A stretch of DNA of 64,000 bases from Pseudomonas sp. LS44 (GCF_024730785.1 NZ_CP102830.1:4316001-4380000), one strand, 5' to 3'; counted from the first letter of the stretch, positions 11,799-21,208 are shown. A program made the numbers and translations. Notes: generated by a model from the sequence alone, not told the origin.

Positions 11799-12179
11799 AT
11801 GAGCAAGATCGTCATCACCAGCCCCAAGGCCCCTGCGGCAATCGGCACCTATTCCCAGGCCATTCGCGCCGGCAACACTGTCTATCTGTCCGGACAAATC
11901 CCGCTGAATCCGCAGACCATGGAACTGGTGGAAGGCTTTGAAGCGCAGACCGTGCAGGTGTTCGAGAACCTCAAAGCGGTGATCGAGGCTTCCGGCGGCT
12001 ACATGAGCAACTTGGTCAAGCTGAACATTTTCCTCACCGACCTCTCCCACTTCGCCACCGTCAACGACGTCATGAGCCGCTATTTCGAGCAGCCGTACCC
12101 GGCTCGTGCGGCCATCGGCGTGGCCGCTCTACCGCGCGGCGCACAGGTGGAAATGGACGGCATTCTGGTTCTCGAGTAA
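11799..12179 (+). CDS. ridA: RidA family reactive enamine/imine deaminase
   Basis: Hydrolyses reactive 2-aminoacrylate-type enamines released by PLP enzymes. The 126-residue protein has IGTYSQAI, the GQIPL strand, the [12 protein letters not shown] segment and the [21 protein letters not shown] region with the active-site arginine. AAGGAG lies before the ATG. It follows spoT by 73 bases and ends in a clear terminator. Confidence 0.95.
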   Translation: MSKIVITSPKAPAAIGTYSQAIRAGNTVYLSGQIPLNPQTMELVEGFEAQTVQVFENLKAVIEASGGYMSNLVKLNIFLTDLSHFATVNDVMSRYFEQPYPARAAIGVAALPRGAQVEMDGILVLE

Positions 12180-12185
12180 GCCTTT

Positions 12186-12212
12186 GGGCGGAGCCCGTGC
12201 TCCGCCCTTTCT
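12186..12212 (+). terminator. Rho-independent terminator of ridA
   Basis: A perfect 9-bp stem GGGCGGAGC / GCTCCGCCC with a 4-base loop is followed by TTTCT. It lies 6 bases after the ridA stop. Confidence 0.85.
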
Positions 12213-12233
12213 CGCATCGACAAGGATTGGGTT

Positions 12234-12968
12234 ATGCGTCATCTCTGCGCGCTGCTGCTTAGCGCCACCTTGCTCGGCGGCTGCGCCAGCGCCCCGCAAG
12301 ACCCCAGCGGCATCTGGATCAACCAGGCCGCTATCGACGACGCCGCCGAGGGCGGCCCGTTACGCGAGGCGCTGCTCGCCTACGGCCCCAATCTGGAATG
12401 GCAGATCGACACACAGCGTCAGGTAGCAATCGCCAGCAACGGCTTCGAACTCGATGAGGGCCAACTGCACGGCGATCCAGCCAGCGGCTGGCAAGTCGAT
12501 TTCTATGGCGACTTCCATGAGCGCCTGAACCTCGAAGACGACCAGCTGGTCCAGGTCCAAAGCGCCTCCAGCCCGCAACAGCGCTTCGTGCGCGCCACCC
12601 GCGTCGTCGCGCCGAACGCGCCGCAAGGCAGCAGCTTCGAGCACAGTCTGTACGCCGCCTACCTCGGCGGCACCTGGACGATCACCGAAGGTTCCGGCCG
12701 GGATGGCTTGGTGCGCTTTCATCCCGACGGTCAGGTTGAAGGCCTGCCCGGTGCAGACCGCTACGCGTTGTGCCTGGCCGGCGATTGCGCAGCCATGAGC
12801 GGCGCGCACGATGGCATCTGGCTGCAACTCGGCGAGCAGGGCCGCTCCTGGTTGTTTGAACGCGAAGGTGCCGATCTGCGGGTCTTCGAAGCCCTCAATC
12901 AGGCGGCCGCCAATGAAATGCCTGACTACCGCCCCGGCCAGCTGGTCTGGCGCCTGCACCGCAACTGA
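12234..12968 (+). CDS. Predicted lipoprotein of unknown function
   Basis: A 244-residue protein with an N-terminal signal and lipobox LLGGC (Cys17), so probably a lipid-anchored envelope protein. AAGGA precedes the ATG by a suitable distance. After Cys17 the protein appears globular, with SGIWINQAAIDDA near the start and a second GTWTI repeat-like segment near residue 145, hinting at two related beta domains. I do not recognise a family. It is convergent with the epimerase gene at 13060. Confidence 0.8.
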   Translation: MRHLCALLLSATLLGGCASAPQDPSGIWINQAAIDDAAEGGPLREALLAYGPNLEWQIDTQRQVAIASNGFELDEGQLHGDPASGWQVDFYGDFHERLNLEDDQLVQVQSASSPQQRFVRATRVVAPNAPQGSSFEHSLYAAYLGGTWTITEGSGRDGLVRFHPDGQVEGLPGADRYALCLAGDCAAMSGAHDGIWLQLGEQGRSWLFEREGADLRVFEALNQAAANEMPDYRPGQLVWRLHRN

Positions 12969-13059
12969 ACCGCAGCAGCGGCAAAAGGGCCACGCCCGCA
13001 CGCTTTGGCTGACCTGACGCCGCCGCACCCGTGCCAGCGGCGTCGGCATCCACCTCGCT

Positions 13060-13917
13060 TCACTGCTCCGCGAGCAGCGCCGCATAGCCTTCCCGGTAGC
13101 TCGGATAACTGGGCGCCCAGCCCAATGCGCGGGCGCAGGCATTGCTACAGCGCTTACTGCCCGTGCGCCGGATACTCGCCGCCTGCGCCTCTTCGCTGAC
13201 GCCGAGCTGTGCGCGCAACCAAGCGACCACCTCGTGCAGCGGCGCCGGCGCATCGTCCACGCCGAGATAGATATCCTGCAACGCCACCCCGCGCGCATCG
13301 GCGCTCAACAAGAAGGCCAACAAGCCGGCGGCATCGTCGGCGTGGATGCGGTTGGCATACAGCGGTGGCTCGCTGGCCACGCGATAGCCCTGGCGCACCT
13401 GATTGAGCAGCCAGTTGCGCCCTGGCCCGTAGATCCCGGTCAGGCGCAGCACGCTGGCTGGGATGCCGCTATCGAGTGCCAGCTGCTCGGCTTCGCGCAT
13501 GATCACCGCGGAAAAGTCAGCGGCCGTCGCCGGCGACCCTTCATCCACCCACTCGCCCAACTGCTGGCCATACACGCCACTGCTGGAGACGAACAGCAGG
13601 CGCTGCGGACGTTGCCCGTGCTCAGCCAGCCAGGCGAGGACATGCGCCAGGCCATCGACATACGCGCGCCGGTAACCGGCCTCGTCGTGGCCGCTGGCGG
13701 CCGCGCAATACACCAGGTAGTCGATAGGCCCAGCCGGCCAGCTATCTGGACAGCGCGCTTCAGCCAGATCAGCGGTCACCGGCAACACACCCGCCGGCAG
13801 CGCCGTTATCTCGCGGCGCAGGCCGTGCACTGTCCAGCCTTGATTCAAGAGCCGTACGGCTAGCCGGCCGCCGACATCGCCGCAACCGGCAATCAACACA
13901 CAGGGTTGTTTCGCCAT
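13060..13917 (-). CDS. NAD(P)-binding SDR/epimerase-like protein (YeeZ type)
   Basis: A 285-residue extended short-chain dehydrogenase/epimerase-like protein. The Rossmann glycine motif AGCGDVGGRLA covers residues 10-20. LLFVSSSGVYGQ and the later LRLTGIYGPGRN match sugar-nucleotide epimerase relatives. The substrate is unknown. The start MAKQPCVLIAGCG at 13917 is chosen because longer in-frame starts would add residues before the Rossmann strand. The stop region faces the lipoprotein gene at 12968. Confidence 0.85.
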   Translation of the reverse strand: MAKQPCVLIAGCGDVGGRLAVRLLNQGWTVHGLRREITALPAGVLPVTADLAEARCPDSWPAGPIDYLVYCAAASGHDEAGYRRAYVDGLAHVLAWLAEHGQRPQRLLFVSSSGVYGQQLGEWVDEGSPATAADFSAVIMREAEQLALDSGIPASVLRLTGIYGPGRNWLLNQVRQGYRVASEPPLYANRIHADDAAGLLAFLLSADARGVALQDIYLGVDDAPAPLHEVVAWLRAQLGVSEEAQAASIRRTGSKRCSNACARALGWAPSYPSYREGYAALLAEQ

Positions 13918-14088
13918 AAACCACTCCGCGACGCCTGTCGCCTTCATCAAGTAAGGAAAAATACCCATATCGCTGAACCGTGGAGAAATTCTGCACACCG
14001 CCTGTCGAGCCCTTAAAACGCTTTAGCACGGGGGCTGGCAATCGGATCGGGGAGAAAAACCGCTGCAAAAAGATACTGTATTACTTTT

Positions 14089-14107
14089 GTTAACAAGAAT
14101 TACTTGC
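14089..14107. promoter_or_regulatory. Weak Fur-box-like sequence upstream of exbB
   Basis: An AT-rich stretch before the TonB operon contains a 19-mer agreeing with the Fur consensus (GATAATGATAATCATTATC) at 11 of 19 positions. The location suits iron control of exbB-exbD-tonB, but the match is weak. Confidence 0.3.
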
Positions 14108-14184
14108 AATAATACCGGCCCTTTTGCCATTCCGCCTCGCCGGCGCGATGGCCAAGCCGTCTATTTCTCTCAGGTCCGGCCAGC

Positions 14185-15168
14185 ATGAACTCAATCCAAT
14201 CCATCGCCCAGCCTCTCCGCCTTCAGCGCCAGTCGCGCCTTCGCAGCGGTGTCGTCGCGGTGCTGCTCAGCGTATTTCTGACCCCACTGGCGTTCGCTGA
14301 CGAAGCCACCTCCGCCATCCCGGCCACCATCCCAGCCGTCAGCGCCACGAGTGCTGCGCCGACCGAGCCGGCGACCGCGCCCCTGGCCAGCGACCCGAGC
14401 ACTCCCGACGCCGCCATGGCCGCCGCCGAGCAGCAGGAAGTGGTCGCCGCGGAACAGGCGCTGGCTCATGATCTGTCGCCCTGGGGCATGTACCAGAACG
14501 CCGACATCGTGGTGAAACTGGTGATGATCGGCCTGGCGCTCGCCTCGGTCGCGACCTGGACCATCTGGATCGGCAAAGGCTTCGAATTGCTGCGCGCCAA
14601 GCGCCGTCTGTACCGCGAACTGCGGACGCTGAAACAGGCCCGCACGCTCAGGGAAGCCGGCGAGAGCGCCAATGAGCCCGGCAGTCTGGCCCATCTGCTG
14701 ATTCAAGATGCGCTCGAAGAAGTGAAGTTGTCCGCCAATACCCGCGAGAAAGAAGGCATCAAGGAACGCGTCAGCTTCCGCCTCGAACGCCTGGTCGCCG
14801 CCAGCGGTCGCAACATGAGTCAGGGTACCGGCGTGCTCGCCACCATCGGCTCGACCGCGCCCTTCGTCGGCCTGTTCGGTACCGTCTGGGGGATCATGAA
14901 CAGCTTCATCGGCATCGCCAAATCGCAAACCACCAACCTGGCCGTCGTTGCCCCAGGCATCGCCGAAGCCTTGCTGGCAACCGCGCTAGGCCTGGTCGCG
15001 GCAATTCCGGCGGTAGTCATCTACAACGTCTTTGCCCGCTCCATCACCGGCTACAAGGCCCAGGTGGCAGATGCCTCGGCCCAGGTGCTGCTGCTGGTCA
15101 GCCGCGATCTCGACCAATTGCCGGCCGAGCGCGGACAGAGTCAGCCACACGTGGTGAAGATGGGGTAA
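14185..15168 (+). CDS. exbB: TonB-system proton channel ExbB
   Basis: A 327-residue MotA/TolQ/ExbB protein that, with ExbD, uses proton motive force to energise TonB. An N-terminal signal-like segment (about 22-38) and an Ala/Pro/Thr-rich periplasmic tail of about 80 residues precede the first core transmembrane helix (VVKLVMIGLALASVATWTIW). The last two helices carry STAPFVGLFGTVWGIM and LLATALGLVAAIPAVVIYN, the conserved channel motifs. Long N-terminal extensions of this kind are known in Pseudomonas ExbB. It is first gene of the exbB-exbD-tonB operon; the start gap to exbD is 3 bases. Confidence 0.94.
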   Translation: MNSIQSIAQPLRLQRQSRLRSGVVAVLLSVFLTPLAFADEATSAIPATIPAVSATSAAPTEPATAPLASDPSTPDAAMAAAEQQEVVAAEQALAHDLSPWGMYQNADIVVKLVMIGLALASVATWTIWIGKGFELLRAKRRLYRELRTLKQARTLREAGESANEPGSLAHLLIQDALEEVKLSANTREKEGIKERVSFRLERLVAASGRNMSQGTGVLATIGSTAPFVGLFGTVWGIMNSFIGIAKSQTTNLAVVAPGIAEALLATALGLVAAIPAVVIYNVFARSITGYKAQVADASAQVLLLVSRDLDQLPAERGQSQPHVVKMG

Positions 15169-15171
15169 ACC

Positions 15172-15597
15172 ATGGGACTGCATCTGAATGATGGGGGCGA
15201 TGATCTCGTCGAATCCCACGAAATCAACGTCACGCCCTTTATCGACGTCATGTTGGTGCTGCTGATCATCTTCATGGTCGCCGCGCCACTCGCCACCGTC
15301 GACATCAAGGTCGATCTGCCGGCCTCCACCGCCAAACCGACGCCGCGCCCGGACAAACCGATCTACCTGAGCATCAAGGACGATAGCAGCCTGTTTCTCG
15401 ATAATGTCCAGGTCGACAAAGCGCAGCTGGGCAGCGTGCTGGACAAGCTGACCAACGCCGACAAGGAGAAAACCATCTTCGTGCGCGGCGACAAGGAAGT
15501 GAACTACGCCAACCTGATGGAAGCCATGGATGCCCTGCGCGGCGCCGGTTATCTGAAAATTGGCCTGGTCGGGCTCGAGACGGTCGGCCAGCAATGA
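15172..15597 (+). CDS. exbD: TonB-system protein ExbD
   Basis: A 141-residue inner-membrane protein with a short cytoplasmic N-terminus, one transmembrane helix (about 23-42) and a periplasmic domain. The helix has the essential aspartate in VTPFIDVMLVLLIIFM (Asp25). The stop codon overlaps the start of tonB (ATGA), indicating translational coupling. Confidence 0.95.
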   Translation: MGLHLNDGGDDLVESHEINVTPFIDVMLVLLIIFMVAAPLATVDIKVDLPASTAKPTPRPDKPIYLSIKDDSSLFLDNVQVDKAQLGSVLDKLTNADKEKTIFVRGDKEVNYANLMEAMDALRGAGYLKIGLVGLETVGQQ

Positions 15598-16328
15598 GCG
15601 AACGTTTACACAAGCTGTCGCGCTATGGCGTCAGCCTGATAGTCGTGCTCGCCTTGCACTTCGGCCTGGCGCTGTGGGCGCTGTACTGGCACCCACAAGC
15701 CGCGCCCGTCGAGTTGCCGCCGGCGGCCATGCTCATCGAGCTGGAGCCGCTGCCGCCGGCTGCGCCCAAGCCCGCGCCACCTCCGCCACCGGAAGTGGTC
15801 GAGCCCGAACCGCAGCCCAAGCTGATCGAAGCGCCGAAGCCCAAGCTGGCCCTCACGCCGCCCAAACCCAAGCCGAAACCCAAGCCACCGACGCCCAAAC
15901 CGCCGAAACCGGTCGAGCCCAAGCCGCAGCCGGAACAGCCACCGCAAGATACGCCGCCGGCCCCAGCCGCGGAAACCGACAGCAAGCCAGCAGCCCAGCA
16001 GTTGGCTGCGGTGAGCGCGCCCTCGCAAGCCAAGGTGACCTGGCAGAGCAAGCTGCTCGCCCACCTGGCTCGCTACAAGCGCTATCCCGACGATGCCCGC
16101 CGCCGCGGCTTCGAGGGCACTACGCGGGTGCGCTTCAGCGTCGATGGCAACGGCAATGTGCTGGCCGTCGAGTTGGCCGGCACCTCCGGCAGCGCGTCGC
16201 TGGATCGCGCTACCCTGGCAATGATTCGCCGCGCCCAGCCGCTGCCCAAGCCACCGGCCGAGCTGCTCGATGGTAATAGCCTGGAAGTCGTCGCGCCCTT
16301 CGTTTATTCGCTGGATCGACGCCGCTGA
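15594..16328 (+). CDS. tonB: TonB energy-transducing protein
   Basis: A 244-residue TonB with an N-terminal membrane anchor (about 12-32), a Pro/Lys-rich spacer from 60 to 125 made of PKP and PPP repeats, and a C-terminal domain. That domain contains LLAHLARYKRYPDDARRRG, the YP motif that contacts TonB boxes of outer-membrane receptors. Its ATGA overlap with exbD shows operon structure. It likely powers siderophore and cobalamin receptors. Confidence 0.95.
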   Translation: MSERLHKLSRYGVSLIVVLALHFGLALWALYWHPQAAPVELPPAAMLIELEPLPPAAPKPAPPPPPEVVEPEPQPKLIEAPKPKLALTPPKPKPKPKPPTPKPPKPVEPKPQPEQPPQDTPPAPAAETDSKPAAQQLAAVSAPSQAKVTWQSKLLAHLARYKRYPDDARRRGFEGTTRVRFSVDGNGNVLAVELAGTSGSASLDRATLAMIRRAQPLPKPPAELLDGNSLEVVAPFVYSLDRRR

Positions 16329-16331
16329 TCG

Positions 16332-16355
16332 CTGCGCCCCGTCGCTGGGGCGCAG
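16332..16355 (+). terminator. Hairpin after tonB, candidate terminator
   Basis: A perfect 9-bp stem CTGCGCCCC / GGGGCGCAG with a 6-base loop lies just after the tonB stop. No T-run follows, so termination is only probable. Confidence 0.5.
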
Positions 16356-16359
16356 ACAC

Positions 16360-16628
16360 TAGGGCCTGTTAACGCTACTGACACGGCCGCGCCGGAGCCT
16401 GTTTTTGCGCGAGGCAAGGCGCGAGATGCAAGGTTTGGCATTCCAAATAAGCATCGAGAAACGCAGCATCGCGCAAAAACAGGCCCGTCCCGCAGGGTTG
16501 CGCGGGAAATGGCCCCCGCTGTCGTTGCAGGACTTGCCAAGGGAATGACCATTACCTGCGTCCTGCGCCTAACCGGGGGCCATTTCTCGCTGCAACGCGG
16601 CTCGCGTCAGTAGCGTTAGCAGGCCCTA
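16360..16628. mobile_element. MITE-like non-coding element with terminal inverted repeats
   Basis: This 269-bp element has 23-bp terminal inverted repeats at 16360-16382 and 16606-16628 that match at 22 of 23 positions. The outermost TA on each side could be a TA target duplication. Inside are further inverted repeats: GCCTGTTTTTGCGCG near 16396 pairs with CGCGCAAAAACAGGC near 16480, and GGAAATGGCCCCCG near 16504 pairs with CGGGGGCCATTTC near 16574. It encodes no plausible protein, which fits a miniature element moved by a transposase elsewhere. With the tonB hairpin it fills most of the 364-base gap between tonB and oxyR. Confidence 0.75.
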
Positions 16629-16692
16629 ATCCGCCTGTTGGTTCCCTAGAGTGCAACCGCTATGATTGCAGGCACTCTCATGGAATTTACCT

Positions 16693-17628
16693 ATGACCCT
16701 CACCGAACTGCGCTACATCGTCACCCTGGCCCAGGAACAGCATTTCGGTCGTGCCGCCGAACGCTGTCACGTCAGCCAGCCGACCCTGTCGGTGGGGGTG
16801 AAAAAGCTCGAAGACGAGCTCGGCGTGCTGATTTTCGAACGCAGCAAGAGTGCAGTGCGCATCACTCCGGTCGGTGAAGGCATCATCATTCAGGCACAGA
16901 AGGTGCTTGAGCAGGCGCAAGGCATCCGTGAACTGGCCCAGGCCGGCAAGAACCAGCTGGCCGCGCCCCTCAAGGTCGGCGCCATCTATACCGTCGGCCC
17001 GTACCTGTTCCCGCATCTGATTCCGCAGCTGCACCGTGTCGCTCCGCAGATGCCGTTGTACATCGAAGAGAACTTCACCCACGTGCTGCGCGACAAGCTG
17101 CGCAACGGCGAGCTGGACGCGATCATCATCGCCCTGCCGTTCCAGGAAGCCGACGTGTTGACCATGACGCTGTATGACGAGCCGTTCCAGGTGTTGCTAC
17201 CCGCCGGCCACCCCTGGGGCCAGAAGGAGACCATCGACAGCGCGCAGCTCAACGACAAGAGCCTGCTGCTGCTCGGCGAGGGCCACTGCTTCCGCGACCA
17301 GGTGCTGGAAGCCTGCCCGACCCTGCGCAAGCACGGTGACGAAGGCAACCAGCACACCACCGTGGAATCCAGCTCGCTGGAAACCATCCGCCACATGGTC
17401 GCCTCCGGCATGGGCATCTCGATCCTGCCGCTGTCGGCAGTGGACAGCCACCACTACGCACCGGGCATCTTCGAGGTGCGCCCGTTGACCGCGCCGGTGC
17501 CGTTTCGCACGGTGGCCATCGCCTGGCGCGCCAGCTTCCCGCGGCCCAAGGCCATCGAAGTATTGGCCGACTCGATCCGCCTGTGCTCGGTAGCTGCCCG
17601 TCCGCAGGATGTAGCCCTGCCCGCATGA
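16693..17628 (+). CDS. oxyR: LysR-family peroxide sensor OxyR
   Basis: A redox-switched regulator that activates catalase and alkyl hydroperoxide reductase genes. Starting at ATG 16693 (MTLTELRYIV) gives 311 residues. The winged-helix domain includes HVSQPTLSVGVKKLEDELG. The redox cysteines of GHCFRDQVLEAC fall exactly at residues 199 and 208, as in E. coli OxyR, which also supports the start. The TGA overlaps the recG ATG, coupling translation of the two genes. Confidence 0.96.
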   Translation: MTLTELRYIVTLAQEQHFGRAAERCHVSQPTLSVGVKKLEDELGVLIFERSKSAVRITPVGEGIIIQAQKVLEQAQGIRELAQAGKNQLAAPLKVGAIYTVGPYLFPHLIPQLHRVAPQMPLYIEENFTHVLRDKLRNGELDAIIIALPFQEADVLTMTLYDEPFQVLLPAGHPWGQKETIDSAQLNDKSLLLLGEGHCFRDQVLEACPTLRKHGDEGNQHTTVESSSLETIRHMVASGMGISILPLSAVDSHHYAPGIFEVRPLTAPVPFRTVAIAWRASFPRPKAIEVLADSIRLCSVAARPQDVALPA

Positions 17629-19700
17629 CCGAGTTGGCGCAGATTTCGGTCACCGCCCTCAAGGGCGTTGGCGCGGCGTTGGCGGAAAAGCTCGCCAAGG
17701 TCGGCCTGGAAACCCTGCAGGATGTGCTGTTCCATCTGCCACTGCGCTACCAGGATCGCACCCGCATCGTGCCAATCGGCGCCTTGCGCCCCGGCCAGGA
17801 CGCGGTGATCGAAGGCGTGGTAGCCGGCGCCGACGTGGTCATGGGCCGCCGCCGCAGCCTGCTGGTGCGCCTGCAGGACGGCAGCGGCACGCTCAGCCTG
17901 CGCTTCTACCACTTCAGCCAAGCGCAGAAAGACAACCTCAAGCGCGGCACGCAGCTACGCTGCTATGGCGAAGCGCGTCCCGGCGCGTCGGGGCTGGAGA
18001 TCTACCATCCGGAATACCGCGCGCTCAACGATGGCGACGCCACCCCCGTCGAGCAGACCCTGACGCCCATCTACCCGACTACCGAAGGCCTCACCCAGCA
18101 GCGCCTGCGCCAGCTCAGCAGCCAGGCGCTGGCGCGTCTCGGGCCGAACAGCTTGCCCGACTGGCTGCCAGCCGAACTGGCCCGCGATTACCACCTCGGC
18201 CCACTCGACGAAGCCCTGCGCTACCTGCACCGACCACCGCCGGATGCCGATCTGGAGGAGTTGGCCGAGGGCCGCCATTGGGCCCAGCACCGCCTGGCCT
18301 TCGAGGAATTATTGACCCATCAGCTGTCGCTGCAACGTCTGCGCGAATCGGTGCGCGCCCAGCAAGCGCCGCGCTTACCGCTGGCCACGCGCCTGCCGCA
18401 GCAGTTCCTGCTCAATCTTGGCTTTCAGCCGACCGGCGCGCAGCACCGGGTCGGTGCGGAAATCGCCTACGACCTCAGCCAGGACGAACCGATGCTGCGC
18501 CTGGTGCAGGGTGATGTCGGCGCCGGCAAGACGGTGGTCGCCGCACTCGCCGCGCTACAGGCCTTAGAGGCCGGTTATCAGGTCGCGCTGATGGCGCCGA
18601 CCGAGATTCTCGCCGAGCAGCACTTCCTGAATTTCTCGCGCTGGCTCGAACCGCTGGGCATCGAGGTCGCCTGGTTGGCCGGCAAGCTCAAGGGCAAGGC
18701 CCGCACCGCAGCGCTGGAGCGCATCGCCGCCGGTACGCCGATGGTGGTTGGCACCCATGCGCTGTTCCAGGAGGAAGTGCGCTTCGCGCGCCTAGCCCTG
18801 GCGATCATCGACGAGCAGCACCGCTTCGGCGTGCAACAACGCCTGGCTCTGCGCCAGAAGGGTATCGACGGTCGGCAATGCCCGCACCAGCTGATCATGA
18901 CCGCCACGCCCATTCCGCGGACCCTGGCGATGAGCGCCTATGCCGACCTGGACACCTCGATCCTCGACGAACTGCCGCCCGGCCGCACGCCGGTGAATAC
19001 CCTGGTGATCGCCGATAGCCGCCGCCTGGAAGTGATCGAACGGGTGCGCCTGGCCTGCCGCGAAGGCCGCCAGGCCTATTGGGTGTGCACGCTGATCGAG
19101 GAGTCCGAAGAACTTACCTGCCAAGCCGCCGAGACCACCTACGAGGACTTGTCCGCCGCCCTCGACGGCCTGCGCGTGGGTCTCATCCACGGGCGCATGA
19201 AGCCGGCCGAGAAGGCTGCGGTGATGGATGAGTTCAAGCAGGGACACCTGCAACTGCTGGTCGCCACCACGGTGATCGAGGTCGGCGTCGATGTGCCCAA
19301 TGCCAGCCTGATGATCATCGAAAACCCCGAGCGTCTCGGGCTGGCCCAGCTGCATCAGCTGCGTGGCCGGGTCGGGCGTGGCAGCGCCGCCAGTCACTGC
19401 GTGCTGCTTTATCATCCGCCGCTGTCGCAACTGGGCCGCGAACGCCTGGGCATCATGCGCGAGACCTGCGACGGCTTCTTGATCGCCGAAAAGGATCTGG
19501 AACTGCGCGGCCCCGGTGAGATGCTCGGCACCCGCCAGACCGGCCTGTTGCAGTTCAAGGTCGCCGATCTGATGCGCGACGCCGACCTGCTACCGGCCGT
19601 GCGCGACGCTGCTCAGGCGCTACTGGCACGCTGGCCGCAGCATGTCAGCCCACTGCTGGAACGCTGGCTGCGCCATGGCCAGCAATATGGCCAAGTATGA
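17625..19700 (+). CDS. recG: ATP-dependent DNA helicase RecG
   Basis: A 691-residue branch-migrating helicase that remodels stalled forks and Holliday junctions. The N-terminal wedge/OB domain is followed by helicase motifs: Walker A GDVGAGKT, motif II DEQHRFGV, motif III TATPIPRT, and the C-terminal QLRGRVGRG. The start at 17625 is chosen because it gives the ATGA overlap with oxyR and the usual MTEL N-terminus. The oxyR-recG pairing is typical of Pseudomonas. Confidence 0.97.
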   Translation: MTELAQISVTALKGVGAALAEKLAKVGLETLQDVLFHLPLRYQDRTRIVPIGALRPGQDAVIEGVVAGADVVMGRRRSLLVRLQDGSGTLSLRFYHFSQAQKDNLKRGTQLRCYGEARPGASGLEIYHPEYRALNDGDATPVEQTLTPIYPTTEGLTQQRLRQLSSQALARLGPNSLPDWLPAELARDYHLGPLDEALRYLHRPPPDADLEELAEGRHWAQHRLAFEELLTHQLSLQRLRESVRAQQAPRLPLATRLPQQFLLNLGFQPTGAQHRVGAEIAYDLSQDEPMLRLVQGDVGAGKTVVAALAALQALEAGYQVALMAPTEILAEQHFLNFSRWLEPLGIEVAWLAGKLKGKARTAALERIAAGTPMVVGTHALFQEEVRFARLALAIIDEQHRFGVQQRLALRQKGIDGRQCPHQLIMTATPIPRTLAMSAYADLDTSILDELPPGRTPVNTLVIADSRRLEVIERVRLACREGRQAYWVCTLIEESEELTCQAAETTYEDLSAALDGLRVGLIHGRMKPAEKAAVMDEFKQGHLQLLVATTVIEVGVDVPNASLMIIENPERLGLAQLHQLRGRVGRGSAASHCVLLYHPPLSQLGRERLGIMRETCDGFLIAEKDLELRGPGEMLGTRQTGLLQFKVADLMRDADLLPAVRDAAQALLARWPQHVSPLLERWLRHGQQYGQV

Positions 19701-19776
19701 TCACTCCGCCACGCTGGCCGCTGGAAAGCCCCAGCGTTATGCTCACGACCACTGATCCGCAGCCGGAACGCCCTAC

Positions 19777-21189
19777 ATGACTGAAGTCGCTCACGCCACC
19801 GACCCCACGCCGCAGGCGCCAGCCGTGATTCTTCAACAGTTGGAGAAGCTTGGCGTACTGTACCAGGTGCGTCACGAGCAGCCGAGGCTGGCAGTCGCGC
19901 GGCGGGTCCAAGCGGTGCTGCTCGAAGATGCGGTCGGCACCCTGTTGGTGCTCTATCCGCAGAGTCAGCTGCTCGATCTGAACCGCCTGGCGGAACTGAC
20001 CGGACGCACGCTGGTAGCAGTCAAACCGGATCGCCAGGAGCACCTGCTCGCCAAATACAAGCTTGAGCGTTTGCCGGCGCTACCACCGCTGCTCGGCGTA
20101 CCCTGCCTGTATGACGAGCGCCTGCTGCAGGAAGCGCAGTTGCTGATCGAATCCGGGCAACCAGGGGTGCTGCTGGAAATCGCCAGCGAGACGTTCCGCG
20201 GTCTGCTGAGTAACGCCAGTACCGCGCGTTTCGGCGAACCGCTGGAGAGCATCCGTCGCAACCTCGATCGTCCGCATGACGACCGCAACGAAATCAACCA
20301 GGCGGTGCAGGCCTTCACCGCGCGCCGCATTCAGCAACGCCTGGAAGAAACCATCGAGATTCCACCCCTGCCGGAAACCGCCCAGCGCATCATCAAGCTG
20401 CGCGTCGACCCCAACGCCACCGTGGACGACATCACCGGTGTGGTAGAAACCGACCCGGCGCTCGCCGCGCAAGTGGTCAGCTGGGCTGCCTCACCCTACT
20501 ACGCGGCGCCCGGCAAGATCCGCTCGGTGGAAGACGCCATCGTCCGCGTGCTCGGTTTCGATCTGGTGATCAACCTGGCCTTGGGCTTGGCGCTGGGCAA
20601 GACCCTCAACCTGCCCAAGGATCACCCGCAACAGGACACCCCTTACTGGCAGCAGGCGATTTACTCCGCCGCGCTGATCGAAGGCCTGACCCGCGCCATG
20701 CCACGTGCGCTGCGCCCGGAAAGCGGTCTGACCTATCTCGCCGGACTCCTGCACAACTTCGGCTACCTGGTCCTGGCCCATGTGTTCCCGCCACACTTCT
20801 CGCTGATCTGCCGGCATGTGGAGGTCAACCCGCATGTGTCGCACAGTTACATCGAGCAGTACCTGCTGGGCATCAGCCGCGAACAGATCGGCGCCTGGCT
20901 GATGCGCCACTGGGACATGCCGGAAGAACTGGCCTGCGCCTTGCGCTTTCAGCACGACCCGGATTACCGCGGCCCGCAATCCGCCTACCCGAATCTGGTC
21001 TGTCTGACCGTCAGCCTGCTGCGTAACCGTGGGATCGGCAGCGGCCCGCAACTGCCAATCCCGGACAGCCTGTATGAGGACCTCGGCATCAGCCGCGAGA
21101 AGGCCGAGGAAGCCTTGGACAAAGTGCAGAACGCCGAAACCGCGCTGCGCGAGCTGGCCAGCCAGCACCAGCACTTCCACGTGCATTGA
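19777..21189 (+). CDS. YbaK/ProX-like deacylase domain fused to HDOD domain
   Basis: A 470-residue two-domain protein. Residues about 15-150 resemble the YbaK/ProX aminoacyl-tRNA deacylase fold. Residues about 180-400 form an HDOD domain (IPPLPETAQRIIKLRVDPNA, then VETDPALAAQVVSWA and GLLHNFGYLVLAH), a degenerate HD fold used in signalling. The HD metal residues are replaced in HDOD proteins (here HNFG), so hydrolase activity is unlikely. Function in Pseudomonas is unknown to me. A strong terminator follows. Confidence 0.85.
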   Translation: MTEVAHATDPTPQAPAVILQQLEKLGVLYQVRHEQPRLAVARRVQAVLLEDAVGTLLVLYPQSQLLDLNRLAELTGRTLVAVKPDRQEHLLAKYKLERLPALPPLLGVPCLYDERLLQEAQLLIESGQPGVLLEIASETFRGLLSNASTARFGEPLESIRRNLDRPHDDRNEINQAVQAFTARRIQQRLEETIEIPPLPETAQRIIKLRVDPNATVDDITGVVETDPALAAQVVSWAASPYYAAPGKIRSVEDAIVRVLGFDLVINLALGLALGKTLNLPKDHPQQDTPYWQQAIYSAALIEGLTRAMPRALRPESGLTYLAGLLHNFGYLVLAHVFPPHFSLICRHVEVNPHVSHSYIEQYLLGISREQIGAWLMRHWDMPEELACALRFQHDPDYRGPQSAYPNLVCLTVSLLRNRGIGSGPQLPIPDSLYEDLGISREKAEEALDKVQNAETALRELASQHQHFHVH

Positions 21190-21208
21190 GCCCACCGCTC
21201 AGCGCCAA

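Noticed and set aside
12234..12968. Assigning the lipoprotein to a META/HslJ-type family
   Set aside because: The GTWTI-like segments are suggestive but too short to support a family.
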